Under the pieces are notes generated by a model that was not told the DNA's origin, ran no database searches, and was given only the letters and a program-made list of their open reading frames with translations. Positions 15,586-22,993 of a stretch of 64,000 nucleotides of DNA are shown here, piece after piece; within the stretch, counting starts at the first letter, position 1, and every line of letters starts with the position of its first letter. Both the position numbers and the translations under genes were made by a program. The stretch covers positions 310,001 to 374,000 of the forward strand of contig NZ_FMZM01000002.1 in NCBI RefSeq assembly GCF_900101465.1, read 5' to 3'. Origin of the DNA: Nocardioides lianchengensis. GTDB lineage: Bacteria > Actinomycetota > Actinomycetes > Propionibacteriales > Nocardioidaceae.

Positions 15586-15591
15586 ACCGTA
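15586..15591 (-). promoter_or_regulatory. -10 element (TACGGT) for leaderless copy 1
   Basis: TACGGT on the minus strand lies 7 nt before the ATG at 15578, so transcription would start at the start codon. No clear -35. Confidence 0.5.
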
Positions 15592-15599
15592 TCTGCACT

Positions 15600-16124
15600 C
15601 TATGGACGAATCTGTCGAGTCACCGGTGACTGGAAGGTGATCCGTCGCTTCTTCTTCTCGACGAACTGGTCGGGCTCTGTGATCCACGCGACCGAGAACG
15701 ACGAGAGCGATCCAAGCGCCTCGAGTGCTTCATTGCGATTGTCTTCCCACTCGCCCCGGCGACCCAGCGTCGCCCCCGACAGTTGGTCTCGGATCTTGTC
15801 CAGCACCTTGGCAGCGTCGGGCTCATCGTCCGAGATGCCGGCCCAGAGATCGAACGAAGCGGCCTGGATGAGCCGGACCTGCGACGCCCAACTCCGTAAG
15901 TCACCTCGTTCGACTTCATCTGGAATCGCCGAGGCGACCTCCTGCGCGAGCACGGTCGCCATCTCGCCTAACCGAGCAGCTGAAGCATGCAGCCGCTGCA
16001 ACCGCGCAGACCTCTTCTCGTGCCGCAGCGTCGCCCAGACGGCAGCCCCCGTCGCCGCACCGCCGACGACACCGCCAAACAACCCGTCAAGCACAACGCC
16101 CCACCACGTGTCTCCCGGGTTCAT
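15600..16124 (-). CDS. Antisense membrane protein, family A copy 2
   Basis: A 174-aa protein with start ATG 16124, preceded by TACGGT and a 7-nt gap. MNPGDTWWGVVLDGLFGGVV continues into GGAATGAAVWATLRHEKR, clearly homologous to the N-terminus of copies 1 and 3. The helical body diverges (IRLIQAASFDLWAG compares with YRTMQAASIEWAS of copy 1). It lies 21 bp upstream of copy 1 in the same direction, each with its own promoter. It is divergent from the ASCH gene across 30 bp. Function unknown; topology suggests an inner-membrane sensor or effector with a cytosolic body. Confidence 0.8.
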   Translation of the reverse strand: MNPGDTWWGVVLDGLFGGVVGGAATGAAVWATLRHEKRSARLQRLHASAARLGEMATVLAQEVASAIPDEVERGDLRSWASQVRLIQAASFDLWAGISDDEPDAAKVLDKIRDQLSGATLGRRGEWEDNRNEALEALGSLSSFSVAWITEPDQFVEKKKRRITFQSPVTRQIRP

Positions 16125-16131
16125 GACCCGC

Positions 16132-16137
16132 ACCGTA
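16132..16137 (-). promoter_or_regulatory. -10 element (TACGGT) for leaderless copy 2
   Basis: The same arrangement as copy 1: TACGGT, 7 nt, ATG at 16124. The surrounding TACGGTGCG and the two bases before ATG are also nearly identical to copy 1. Confidence 0.5.
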
Positions 16138-16154
16138 CAGAGCGGAACTGGAAC

Positions 16155-16589
16155 ATGAAGGCGATCTCGATCCGCCAGCCCTGGGCCTGGGCGATCCTCG
16201 CCGGAGGCAAGGACGTCGAGAACCGGTCGCGCAACGTCGTCGGCGCGCACCGCGGCTGGACCCTGGTCCACGCCGGGCTGCAGCTCGACGCCGCGGGCCT
16301 CCGTGCCGCCGAGGACCTCGCGAACATGCGGATGCCGCAGCTCGGCGGGCCCGGATCGCCACCCGAGGTCCAGCTCGGCGGCGTCGTCGGCGTGATGAAC
16401 GTCGTCGGCGCCCACCGCGCCTACGACTGCGGCGGCCAGTGCTCGCGCTGGGCCGAGCCGACCGGCTGGCACATCGAGATCCGAGACCGGCGCCCGCTGC
16501 GCCGGATGGTGCCCTGCCCGGGCCGCCTCGGCCTGTTCACGCCCGACCAGCTGATTCTCGGCGCGATCCGCCGTCAGGAAATGTCGTGA
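16155..16589 (+). CDS. ASCH/PUA-like domain protein
   Basis: A 144-aa protein. MKAISIRQPWAWAILAGGKD and the following VENRSRN are the classic ASCH opening, followed by TLVHAG and a GGVVGVMNVV strand. ASCH domains have a PUA-like fold and are thought to bind RNA or modified nucleotides; phage copies are common near replication genes. It resumes the rightward early operon after the two antisense genes and overlaps the DnaA-like gene by 4 bp. Confidence 0.85.
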   Translation: MKAISIRQPWAWAILAGGKDVENRSRNVVGAHRGWTLVHAGLQLDAAGLRAAEDLANMRMPQLGGPGSPPEVQLGGVVGVMNVVGAHRAYDCGGQCSRWAEPTGWHIEIRDRRPLRRMVPCPGRLGLFTPDQLILGAIRRQEMS

Positions 16590-17023
16590 CCCGCCTCGAC
16601 GAGCTCTACGAGATGCGCGCGGCGATCGACGCCGAGATTGAACGCGAGCGGCGCCAGCTGTGGCGCATGGCCCAGCTGCGCGACGATGTCGCCGATCTCC
16701 TCCAGGGCCTCAGCACGACCACCGCGGTCACGCTCCGCGCGGTCGCCGCGGCGTACGCCGTCGAGGTCACCCAGATCATCGGCCGCGACCGACACCACGC
16801 CGTCGTCGCCGCCCGACACGTCGCCGCCTTTCTGCTCCGGGACCAGGGCCTCTCCCTGCCCAAGGTCGGCCGCGCACTCGGCCGCGACCACACCACCGCC
16901 ATGAACAGCTGCAAGCGCGTCGCGGAGTCCGTCCAGCTCGGTCGACAGGCCGACCGGATCCGCACCGAGCTCACCCGCGCGTCCCGCGAGACCGCGGCCG
17001 AGATGGAGAGAGGAGCAGCCTGA
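16586..17023 (+). CDS. DnaA domain IV-like DNA-binding protein
   Basis: A 145-aa protein starting at GTG 16586. An N-terminal helical segment is followed (about residues 52-130) by a stand-alone DnaA C-terminal domain: VAAAYAVEVTQIIGRDRHHA, VVAARHVAAFLLR and the signature PKVGRALGRDHTTAMNSCKR. In DnaA this HTH reads DnaA boxes; no AAA+ domain is present. A consensus actinobacterial DnaA box (TTGTCCACA, minus strand) lies 0.5 kb downstream inside the next gene, suggesting the protein marks the phage origin or competes with host DnaA. Confidence 0.88.
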   Translation: MTRLDELYEMRAAIDAEIERERRQLWRMAQLRDDVADLLQGLSTTTAVTLRAVAAAYAVEVTQIIGRDRHHAVVAARHVAAFLLRDQGLSLPKVGRALGRDHTTAMNSCKRVAESVQLGRQADRIRTELTRASRETAAEMERGAA

Positions 17024-17025
17024 CC

Positions 17026-17889
17026 ATGGACTGGGTCAAGTCCCTCGTCGGCTACTACCGACTGATCGAGATCGCCACCGGCGACGACGCCATGGAGGTG
17101 ATGTTCAAGCGCGCTGACGCCCTCGCCGGCGAGCTCGGCACCGACGGCTTCATCCCCGACGCCATGCTCCCGATGCTCACCCGCCGGCCGGCCCAGGCGA
17201 AGAAGATCGCTGACCGGCTCGCGAAGACCGGCTTGTGGGTCCGCGTTCGCGGCGGCTACATGATCGTCGACTGGGCATCCATCAACGCCGAGTTGAAGAA
17301 GCTCCAGGACAAGAAGAAGCGCGACCGCGACCGGAAGCGCGCGAGCCGCGCAGCCGGACACGACACCGACCAGTCCGAGGACGTGTCCGCGGACGCGGGC
17401 GCGGACGGTCACGAGGAATCCCTCTATGAATCAGAGAGGGAGAGTAAGAGAGAGACAACTGCTGCTGCGGCAGCAGTTGCGCGGGCCGCCGCCGCACCTG
17501 TGGACAACGCGCCCAAGACCCTCGACCTGCCTCCGGCGGTCGAGATCCTTCGAGCAGCCCTCGACGCCCACAAGCTCACCGTCCGCTGGGACAAGCTAAC
17601 CGCCGAGCACCTCGCCGAGATCGAGCGGCTCGTCGACCTTCACGGCGACTCCCGACTCGTCCACGCCGCGAAGGCGTCGTACCGGCCCGACCGGCCTGCC
17701 GTCTTCGCCCAGGCCTGGCTCGCTGCCTGGCAAGCGCTCCCCTCGCCGGGGACGCCGCTGCACGCCGTCCCCGCCCCGCCCTGCGACGAGCCGGGCCACT
17801 CCGGAACGACCAAGCACTGCGTCCAGTGCGCCTCCGAGGCCAAGGGCGTCGACCCCGCCGCCACCCGCTCACGAAGGAGCCGAGCATGA
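17026..17889 (+). CDS. Phage replication initiator-like protein (winged helix plus C-terminal domain)
   Basis: A 287-aa protein. Residues 1-90 look like a replisome-organiser winged helix (FKRADALAGELGTDGFIPDA, AKKIADRLAKTGLWVRVRGG, YMIVDW). A very charged linker (KKLQDKKKRDRDRKRASR) and an acidic/alanine stretch follow, then a compact C-terminal domain (VEILRAALDAHKLTVRWDKL) and a Cys pair near the end. This organisation is typical of phage initiators or helicase loaders of the DnaD/O type. The linker-coding DNA contains two hairpins and a DnaA box, as in phages whose origin lies in the initiator gene. The next gene overlaps by 4 bp. Confidence 0.75.
   Translation: MDWVKSLVGYYRLIEIATGDDAMEVMFKRADALAGELGTDGFIPDAMLPMLTRRPAQAKKIADRLAKTGLWVRVRGGYMIVDWASINAELKKLQDKKKRDRDRKRASRAAGHDTDQSEDVSADAGADGHEESLYESERESKRETTAAAAAVARAAAAPVDNAPKTLDLPPAVEILRAALDAHKLTVRWDKLTAEHLAEIERLVDLHGDSRLVHAAKASYRPDRPAVFAQAWLAAWQALPSPGTPLHAVPAPPCDEPGHSGTTKHCVQCASEAKGVDPAATRSRRSRA
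17420..17507. other. Candidate phage replication origin inside the initiator gene
   Basis: Within 88 bp lie CCCTCT/AGAGGG arms (17420-17440), a purine-rich stretch, a perfect 10-bp hairpin CAACTGCTGC/GCAGCAGTTG with TGCG loop (17456-17479), and TGTGGACAA (17499-17507). The last is the exact reverse complement of the actinobacterial DnaA-box consensus TTGTCCACA. The DNA encodes a low-complexity linker, so codon constraint is weak. The upstream gene is a DnaA domain IV protein. Origin function is inferred. Confidence 0.5.
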
Positions 17890-18433
17890 CCACCGCCGCC
17901 CTCCCCGGACGACGCACCATCCGCCGCTACGCCCACGAGCTCTACCCCCACCCCGCCGAGGGCGAGGTCCGACCGCTCCGCATCGAGGTCCCATACCTCT
18001 ACGCCGTGGCCATCGGTCTCCAGGTCTTCGGCACCGACTGGCACGACCTCCGCGACACCGACGAGGGCCGCCGGCTCACCGTCACCCGGACCCAGCTGCT
18101 AGTCCAGGCCCGCGACATGGCCCTCCTCGCCGACGCCATCAACCAGGGCATGACCCACGACCAGGCCTGGGCATGGGCAGCCGCCCGTTACGACGAGACC
18201 GGCGAGATACCTACGGCCGGGCGACGGCGTACGGCGTACCCGTCGAGCGGATCAAGCCCTACCCCGTCATCACGGAGCCTGACCACCACGACCACTACGA
18301 CCAGCCCGACGCCGCCGGATGGCGCACGGCCCACCACGCCGACGGCCCGGAGTCCGCGTGCATCGACTGCACGGAGCCGATCCCGGAGGAAGACACTCCA
18401 CTGCCTCTCGATGGTTCATCGGAGACCCGTTGA
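17886..18433 (+). pseudogene. Conserved actinophage hypothetical, frameshifted
   Basis: The N-terminal 107 codons (MTTAALPGRRTIRRYAHELY onward, then LYAVAIGLQVFG and QAWAWAAARYDETGE) match a conserved actinophage protein of unknown role. The matching C-terminus continues in the -1 frame: TYGRATAYGVPVERIKPYPV, DHHDHYDQPDAAGW, ACIDC, ending at 18433. The frame change is at 18204-18208. No heptanucleotide slippery site is present, so a one-base deletion (or sequencing error) is likelier than programmed frameshifting. Unshifted, the frame stays open to 20183 by chance through the antisense region. The antisense gene copy 3 lies directly downstream. Confidence 0.7.
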
Positions 18434-18461
18434 TGGTGACACGATCGACTACCTGCCCGAG

Positions 18462-18953
18462 TCAGGCGGACCTGAGTCCGTCGAGCCAGTCGCCAGTGCT
18501 CTCGGCGGTCTTCTGGAACTTCTTCGGATCCGCGAACCACGAGGAAAGCGTCGCGGACAGCGCGGCCGTGAACCGAGAGAGCAGCATCGCATTGGGATCC
18601 GCCGACCCAAGATCCGTGAAGATGAACTGGCGACCACGTGCGATGTCGCTCTTCAGTGCGGGAGCGAGCCGCTGGGCCAGGGGCTCCACCTCGATCATCG
18701 CCGCCAGCAGCTGCAGGACCCGGTGGTGTCGCTCGAGCGGGTCGGCTACGGGGTGCATGCCCACCGACATGGCCACGACCTGGAGTCGACGAACCGCATC
18801 CCGGAGATCGCGATCCTCAGACATGCGGCGCTCGTGCCTGATGGTTCCCCACAACACGAGGCCGGTGGCCGCTCCTCCGAGAAGGCCGCCCGCGATGCCG
18901 TCGAAGCCGTACTGCAGCCACCACTGCCAGGTGTCGCTCTGCTGCCAACTCAC
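18462..18953 (-). CDS. Antisense membrane protein, family A copy 3
   Basis: A 163-aa protein when started at GTG 18953, which follows TACCGT by 6 nt (leaderless layout as in copies 1 and 2); an upstream in-frame ATG at 19001 would add 16 unconserved residues. The N-terminus WWLQYGFDGIAGGLLGGAAT then GLVLWGTIRHERR is the family A signature. The body differs from the other copies but is again a helical cytosolic domain. It separates the frameshifted early gene from the zinc-ribbon gene and lies antisense to operon transcription. Confidence 0.8.
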   Translation of the reverse strand: MSWQQSDTWQWWLQYGFDGIAGGLLGGAATGLVLWGTIRHERRMSEDRDLRDAVRRLQVVAMSVGMHPVADPLERHHRVLQLLAAMIEVEPLAQRLAPALKSDIARGRQFIFTDLGSADPNAMLLSRFTAALSATLSSWFADPKKFQKTAESTGDWLDGLRSA

Positions 18954-18959
18954 GCCGGG

Positions 18960-18965
18960 ACGGTA
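18960..18965 (-). promoter_or_regulatory. -10 element (TACCGT) for leaderless copy 3
   Basis: TACCGT on the minus strand ends 6 nt before GTG 18953. The match in type and spacing to copies 1 and 2 supports both the promoter and the start choice. Confidence 0.45.
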
Positions 18966-19070
18966 CGCGCCGACGCCGCGACTGTCTCGCGTTCCGTGCA
19001 TCGACCAGTTCCTCGGTCATACGCGCACGTCCCCGACCGACCAGCTCAGCACCACGACGACGGAGACCCC

Positions 19071-20183
19071 GTGATCACCACCAGCACCGCCACGACCTGC
19101 CGCTGGGTCGGCGACGACCAGCCGCGGATGCTCCGCAGCCACCACCGCGACTGCAACACCAGCGGCTGCCCTGGCTGCGAGGCATGCCCCGAGCGGCACT
19201 GCCAGGTCTGCGGCCACGAGCACGTCACCGTCGACGGCCGCGGCACCGACGAGACCTGCGCCAGCTGCATCGGCACGACCCGCACCGACATCGCCCGCAT
19301 CGGCGACCTCTCCATGATCATGACCGCAGCAGCCACCGAGCGGGGCGTCAACAGCCTCGCCGCGCTCCACGCCGGCCCGGCCGCGAACTACGACGCCCAG
19401 CGCCACGTCCACCGGTCGATGGTCACCGGCAAGCTGTGCCGCTGCCAGCGCGTCCGAAGCCGCCAGTGCCCAGCCACGCTGCCGCCAGCGTCCGGGCCCA
19501 GCTGCGCCCCCGACGACGACGGGAAGCCCTGCAAGCACCAGTCCTGCGACCGAGTCCGTGGTCAGCTGTGCCCGGACGTCATCGCCTGGCACGAGGACGT
19601 CCGCGACGAGCTCCACCCGCTGTGGGTCCTCGGCATGTGGGACTTCGCCGTACGCGACCACCTCGACCAGCTGCTCGACACCGTCGGAGAACGCATCGAC
19701 ATCGCGACCGCCGCCGCGTACCTCGACGGCCACCTGAGCCGCCTCGCGCACGACCAGGCCTTCGACTTCGGCCAGCTCGCCCGCGAGGTCGGCCAGTGCC
19801 GTGGCCACCTCGAGGAGGTCCTCGCTGTCGCCCCCTACGACGAGACCGGGGCACCCTGCCCGGCCTGCGGCAAGGGCCACCTCGTGAAGTCCTACGGCGC
19901 CACCGAGGACGACGACCGCTGGACCTGCCCGATGTGCGCCCAGTGGTGGACCGAGCACGACTACCGCGCCAAGGTCGCCGGCGTCTACGTCACGGTCGCG
20001 CCGGCGCTCACGGCGAGCCAGATCCGCGAGACGTACCGCGTCCCGGAGGGATCGACTCGCGGCTGGGCAGCGAAGGGCCTCGTGACGAAGCGCGGCAAGG
20101 ACGGCTCCGGCCGCCTCCTTTACGACGTGGCCGACGTTCTCCAGCAGCGCGAACGGCGTTCCTTGGCTTCATCTGCCGTATGA
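19071..20183 (+). CDS. Multi-zinc-knuckle protein with C-terminal HTH
   Basis: A 370-aa protein; start GTG 19071. The N-terminal 60 residues carry a dense Cys cluster (CNTSGCPGCEACPERHCQVCG, CASC). Further pairs follow (CRCQR, PCKHQSCD) and a zinc ribbon near 265-290 (CPACGKGH...WTCPMCAQWW). The C-terminal 55 residues form a MerR-like HTH (LTASQIRETYRVPEGSTRGW, DVADVLQQRER). This architecture is common in actinophage early regions and suggests a DNA-binding protein; its process is unknown. The same frame is open upstream into the pseudogene, which I regard as chance in GC-rich DNA. Confidence 0.8.
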   Translation: MITTSTATTCRWVGDDQPRMLRSHHRDCNTSGCPGCEACPERHCQVCGHEHVTVDGRGTDETCASCIGTTRTDIARIGDLSMIMTAAATERGVNSLAALHAGPAANYDAQRHVHRSMVTGKLCRCQRVRSRQCPATLPPASGPSCAPDDDGKPCKHQSCDRVRGQLCPDVIAWHEDVRDELHPLWVLGMWDFAVRDHLDQLLDTVGERIDIATAAAYLDGHLSRLAHDQAFDFGQLAREVGQCRGHLEEVLAVAPYDETGAPCPACGKGHLVKSYGATEDDDRWTCPMCAQWWTEHDYRAKVAGVYVTVAPALTASQIRETYRVPEGSTRGWAAKGLVTKRGKDGSGRLLYDVADVLQQRERRSLASSAV

Positions 20184-20212
20184 CGTAGGCTATCGCGTAC
20201 GACGTCGTACGC
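20163..20212 (+). promoter_or_regulatory. Promoter with 18-bp palindromic operator for the YfbU-type gene
   Basis: TTGGCT (20163-20168) and TAGGCT (20186-20191) are separated by 17 nt. A perfect 18-bp palindrome, GCGTACGAC/GTCGTACGC (20195-20212), covers the expected transcription start. The product has a ribbon-helix-helix-like N-terminus, so autorepression is likely. Confidence 0.65.
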
Positions 20213-20244
20213 TGTGTATGACGAATGACAGAGAGGAAGGGCTC

Positions 20245-20967
20245 ATGCCCCCGCTCACCATCCGCGTCGACGACGCGACACGCCGCGCCCTGGAGGAGCT
20301 CGCCGCCTCCCAGCGCACCAACGTCAGCGACCTGCTCCGCTCGCAGATCAACAGCCTCCTCGGCCGCGAGGAGGAGGTCGGCGGTCGGCCTGCCCCGGTC
20401 GGACTCACCAAGCTTCAGCGCCAGCTGCTCGTGCAGAACCACGAGATCCTGGCGAAGCTGAGCAAGGACCGACACGACATCGAGTACCACGAGTCGATGA
20501 TCGAGGTGCTCCAGCGGGGCTACACGCTGGAGTACGAGAAGGAGTTCGGCGGCATCTGGGAGGAGCTCAGCCCCGAGAACTGCCGGATCGTGATGGACAT
20601 CCTCGACATGTTCCGCGTCTGCGGCGCCGCAGTCGAGAAGCTCACCAAGAAGGAGCGCGAGACCCTCGGCGAGGACAACCTCCGCGAGCTGTCCTTCGGC
20701 GGCTTCGACGGCAACGACTCGGTCGAGATCCACATGCTGGGCTACGTCCGCCACCTCGTCGCGACCGGGCGCTGGGGGGAGGTCTCGACGAGGATCGACG
20801 ACAAGCACGACGGCGGCAACTCCCACGCCCCGATGCTGGTGTCGTACCGCCGCATGGTCGTCACCTACCGCGCCGTCCTGAAGGAGCGCCGCGAAGCCGG
20901 TGGCGGGTTCAGCAGCGTCTACGACTTCTCCCTCGACGACCTGGAGCGCATCGCGAAGAGCGCGTGA
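20245..20967 (+). CDS. YfbU-family protein with N-terminal ribbon-helix-helix
   Basis: A 240-aa protein. ATG 20245 is chosen because GAGGAAGG lies about 5 nt before it. Residues 1-45 look like a CopG/Arc-type domain (PPLTIRVDDATRRALEEL and TNVSDLLRSQIN). Residues about 60-240 match the YfbU family: LTKLQRQLLVQNHEILAKL, EVLQRGYTLEYEKEF, WEELSPENCRIVMDILDMFR. YfbU-type domains have been noted with toxin-like behaviour in E. coli, but the mechanism is unsettled. A private promoter with a palindromic operator, and no overlap with neighbours, marks it as an independent unit inside the phage. Confidence 0.8.
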   Translation: MPPLTIRVDDATRRALEELAASQRTNVSDLLRSQINSLLGREEEVGGRPAPVGLTKLQRQLLVQNHEILAKLSKDRHDIEYHESMIEVLQRGYTLEYEKEFGGIWEELSPENCRIVMDILDMFRVCGAAVEKLTKKERETLGEDNLRELSFGGFDGNDSVEIHMLGYVRHLVATGRWGEVSTRIDDKHDGGNSHAPMLVSYRRMVVTYRAVLKERREAGGGFSSVYDFSLDDLERIAKSA

Positions 20968-21018
20968 CACACGCCGTTCCGCGAGCGATCTCGCCCGCGG
21001 TGTGGCATCCTGTAGCGG

Positions 21019-21047
21019 ACGGTGCCCCCGAAGTGCGTGGGCGCCGT
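21019..21047 (+). terminator. Hairpin after the YfbU gene
   Basis: ACGGTGCCC (21019-21027) pairs with GGGCGCCGT (21039-21047) with one G-T pair and an 11-nt loop. TTTCGCC follows. It lies between the converging YfbU gene and the 21085-21837 membrane gene. Confidence 0.5.
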
Positions 21048-21084
21048 TTCGCCTCCGTCCCGAGGCGTACGGGATCGAGTGGGC

Positions 21085-21837
21085 TTAGACCGGTTCGGTC
21101 GGGCTATCGCCGGGTCGGCCCGGTCGCTCGGAAGTCACCCGACCGGCCAACATGAGCACGGTCTCCACCAGGAGGTCGTCGCGCTTCTCAGGACTCCGGA
21201 CCATCTCGATCAGATCGCGGCGTTCTGTAGCCTGCCGGGAGACCTCGTCCGCCTCGCGGAACCCTTCCAGCTGCCCGGCCATGACGGAACGTGCCCTGTT
21301 GCTCTGCGTGAAGAACAACGCGGCCACGGCCTCGGCGATGACTCCACCGGCCATCGTCGCGATGGTCGCCGGCGCCGTCCCGACGAACGCCAGGATGACT
21401 CCGATCGTGATGACGAGGAATCCAACGACGGCAGCCCCGACGCTAAGTATGAAGCTCTGGCGGGACTGAGCTAGCACTTGAGCGTGATAGTCGATCGGCA
21501 GCGCGGCAAGTCGCGCCCGATGGTCGTTTGCCTCAGGTGGGTTCAGCGACGGCTCGCCATCGAGCTTCGGCGGCGTCTTGCCGTGGGGCAATGGGTCCGC
21601 TTCGCCGTTGATTACCTCAAGCTGTGCAGGAGCGGCCTCGCTCGCGGCACGTAACTCCTCGAACACGACCTTTGGCCCGTAGGTGATCCGCAGGCTCTGT
21701 CGGTAGTTCGCCTCAGCCTTGTCTGTCGAGCGTCGAACGGTTCGAAGCAGTTGAGTACTAGCGACGCTGACACCAAGTAGGGCAACGGCAGGTGGAACCA
21801 CTTCGGCCCAATCGATCACCGCTTGCTCAACTCGCAA
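21085..21837 (-). CDS. Two-TM protein of the TRADD-N-associated type
   Basis: A 250-aa protein read against the late operon. A short N-terminal hydrophobic segment (VVPPAVALLGVSVAS) is followed by a polar central region, then AQVLAQSRQSFILSVGAAVV and GFLVITIGVILAF, and a second helix (ATIATMAGGVIAEAVAALFF). TQSNRARSVMAGQLEGFREA comes next. The last block matches the two-helix module described beside TRADD-N domains in bacterial conflict proteins, which is proposed to be membrane-perturbing. The first in-frame start is TTG 21837; GTG 21819 is possible. Likely a lysogen-expressed defence or exclusion protein. Confidence 0.7.
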   Translation of the reverse strand: MRVEQAVIDWAEVVPPAVALLGVSVASTQLLRTVRRSTDKAEANYRQSLRITYGPKVVFEELRAASEAAPAQLEVINGEADPLPHGKTPPKLDGEPSLNPPEANDHRARLAALPIDYHAQVLAQSRQSFILSVGAAVVGFLVITIGVILAFVGTAPATIATMAGGVIAEAVAALFFTQSNRARSVMAGQLEGFREADEVSRQATERRDLIEMVRSPEKRDDLLVETVLMLAGRVTSERPGRPGDSPTEPV

Positions 21838-21913
21838 ATGACGAAACGCATCCTTGGATGGTGCCGTAACGCGGCAGCAACCGCCGAAGAACGGTGGAAA
21901 CGGAGGTCACGTC

Positions 21914-22261
21914 GTGCCCCTCCGTCCCTGCCTCGGCTGCGGACGCCCAGTGGAGGGCAGCCGGTGTCCGTCGTGCAGCACCGCCCGCGAGCAGGCTCGG
22001 GGCAGCTCGACCGCCCGCGGGTACGACGCCGCGCACCAGCGAGAGCGCGCTTCGTGGCAGCTCGTCATCGACGCGGACGGTGTCTACTGCCGTCGCTTCA
22101 CGTCCGGTCTGTGCCGGGCTGACGACCCGCTCATCCGGCCGGGCCAGGACTGGCACCTCGGGCATCCGGACGCCGCCTGTGGGGCTCCGAGAGCCCCTGA
22201 GCACGTCTCCTGCAACGTCTCGGCCCCCCACCTGAAAAATCCAGGACCCCTGGGGGGCTAG
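21914..22261 (+). CDS. HNH endonuclease
   Basis: A 115-aa protein. GTG 21914 is preferred over an upstream ATG at 21854 because GGAGG lies 7 nt before it. CLGCGRPVEGSRCPSCSTAR gives a zinc knuckle, followed by GSSTARGYDAAHQRERASW, DWHLGHPD and PEHVSCNVSA, the H-N elements of phage HNH nucleases. Such genes typically sit just upstream of terminase and assist packaging-related cleavage. The C-terminus (PHLKNPGPLGG) is slightly atypical. Confidence 0.85.
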   Translation: MPLRPCLGCGRPVEGSRCPSCSTAREQARGSSTARGYDAAHQRERASWQLVIDADGVYCRRFTSGLCRADDPLIRPGQDWHLGHPDAACGAPRAPEHVSCNVSAPHLKNPGPLGG

Positions 22262-22388
22262 ACCCGGGGGGACGTGAAAAGAGTTCTGTACGGGATCCAG
22301 AGGCGATTCGTGTGCACGGACCCGTCGTCTCAGCGCGTTGCGCTCCGCCTGGGGGCCCTCGGCCCCCAGCGAGAGGAGGTGACGAGCC

Positions 22389-22988
22389 TTGCCCGGACCT
22401 CCGCCCAACCCGCTCGCCGCCCGACGCAACCCTCGGGTCGGCGTCGTTGTCCTCCCCGCCGAGGGCTACCGCGGTCGGACCCCGAAGTGGCCGCTGCCGG
22501 AGAACCCCCGGCTGACCGCTCGGATCCGGCTCATCCGCGAGGAGCTCGAGGCGCTGGAGGAGCGCGAGCTCGACGAGGACCTGTCCCGCACCGAGCGGAC
22601 GAAGCTCACCCGGCTGCGGGAGCGGCTCGCGATCGCCGAGGCCGAGCGGGACGCGATCGTCGAGGGCGAGAAGGACCTCTGGAAGAAGCTCTGGCGCACG
22701 CCCCAGGCCTGCCAGTGGGCGAAGCTGAAGTGGGACCGCGACGTCGCGCAGTACGTCCGGCACAAGGCCGCCGCCGAGGTCGGGTCGCTCGACGACTCGA
22801 AGGAGGCCCGGCAGCGCGGTCACCACCTCGGCCTCACGCCCAAGGGCATGAAGGACCTGATGTGGACGATCGCCACCGACGAGCTCGCCGAGCAGCGCGG
22901 CCGGGCCCAGCTCTCCTCGGTGGCGACGGGCACTGACGGCCACGGCGCGACCGTCGTCGTCCTGGCAGTCGACGACGACGAGGACTGA
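22389..22988 (+). CDS. terS: Terminase small subunit
   Basis: A 199-aa protein that would recognise phage DNA for packaging. The start is an unusual TTG at 22389, supported by AGGAGG nearby (22374-22379). A basic Pro/Arg-rich N-terminus is followed by a long charged helical region (IRLIREELEALEERELDEDL and later) typical of TerS oligomerisation. A C-terminal conserved part includes GLTPKGMKDLMW. Position directly before the large subunit supports the call. Confidence 0.82.
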   Translation: MPGPPPNPLAARRNPRVGVVVLPAEGYRGRTPKWPLPENPRLTARIRLIREELEALEERELDEDLSRTERTKLTRLRERLAIAEAERDAIVEGEKDLWKKLWRTPQACQWAKLKWDRDVAQYVRHKAAAEVGSLDDSKEARQRGHHLGLTPKGMKDLMWTIATDELAEQRGRAQLSSVATGTDGHGATVVVLAVDDDED

Positions 22989-22993
22989 CCGCC

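Noticed and set aside
18204..18210. Programmed -1 frameshift in the early gene
   Set aside because: No X XXY YYZ heptamer or evident downstream structure; a one-base loss explains it better.
17826..20183. 785-codon open frame joining the pseudogene and the zinc-ribbon gene
   Set aside because: The middle is antisense to membrane gene copy 3 and has no protein character; both ends match separate genes, and the conserved C-terminus of the first lies in another frame.
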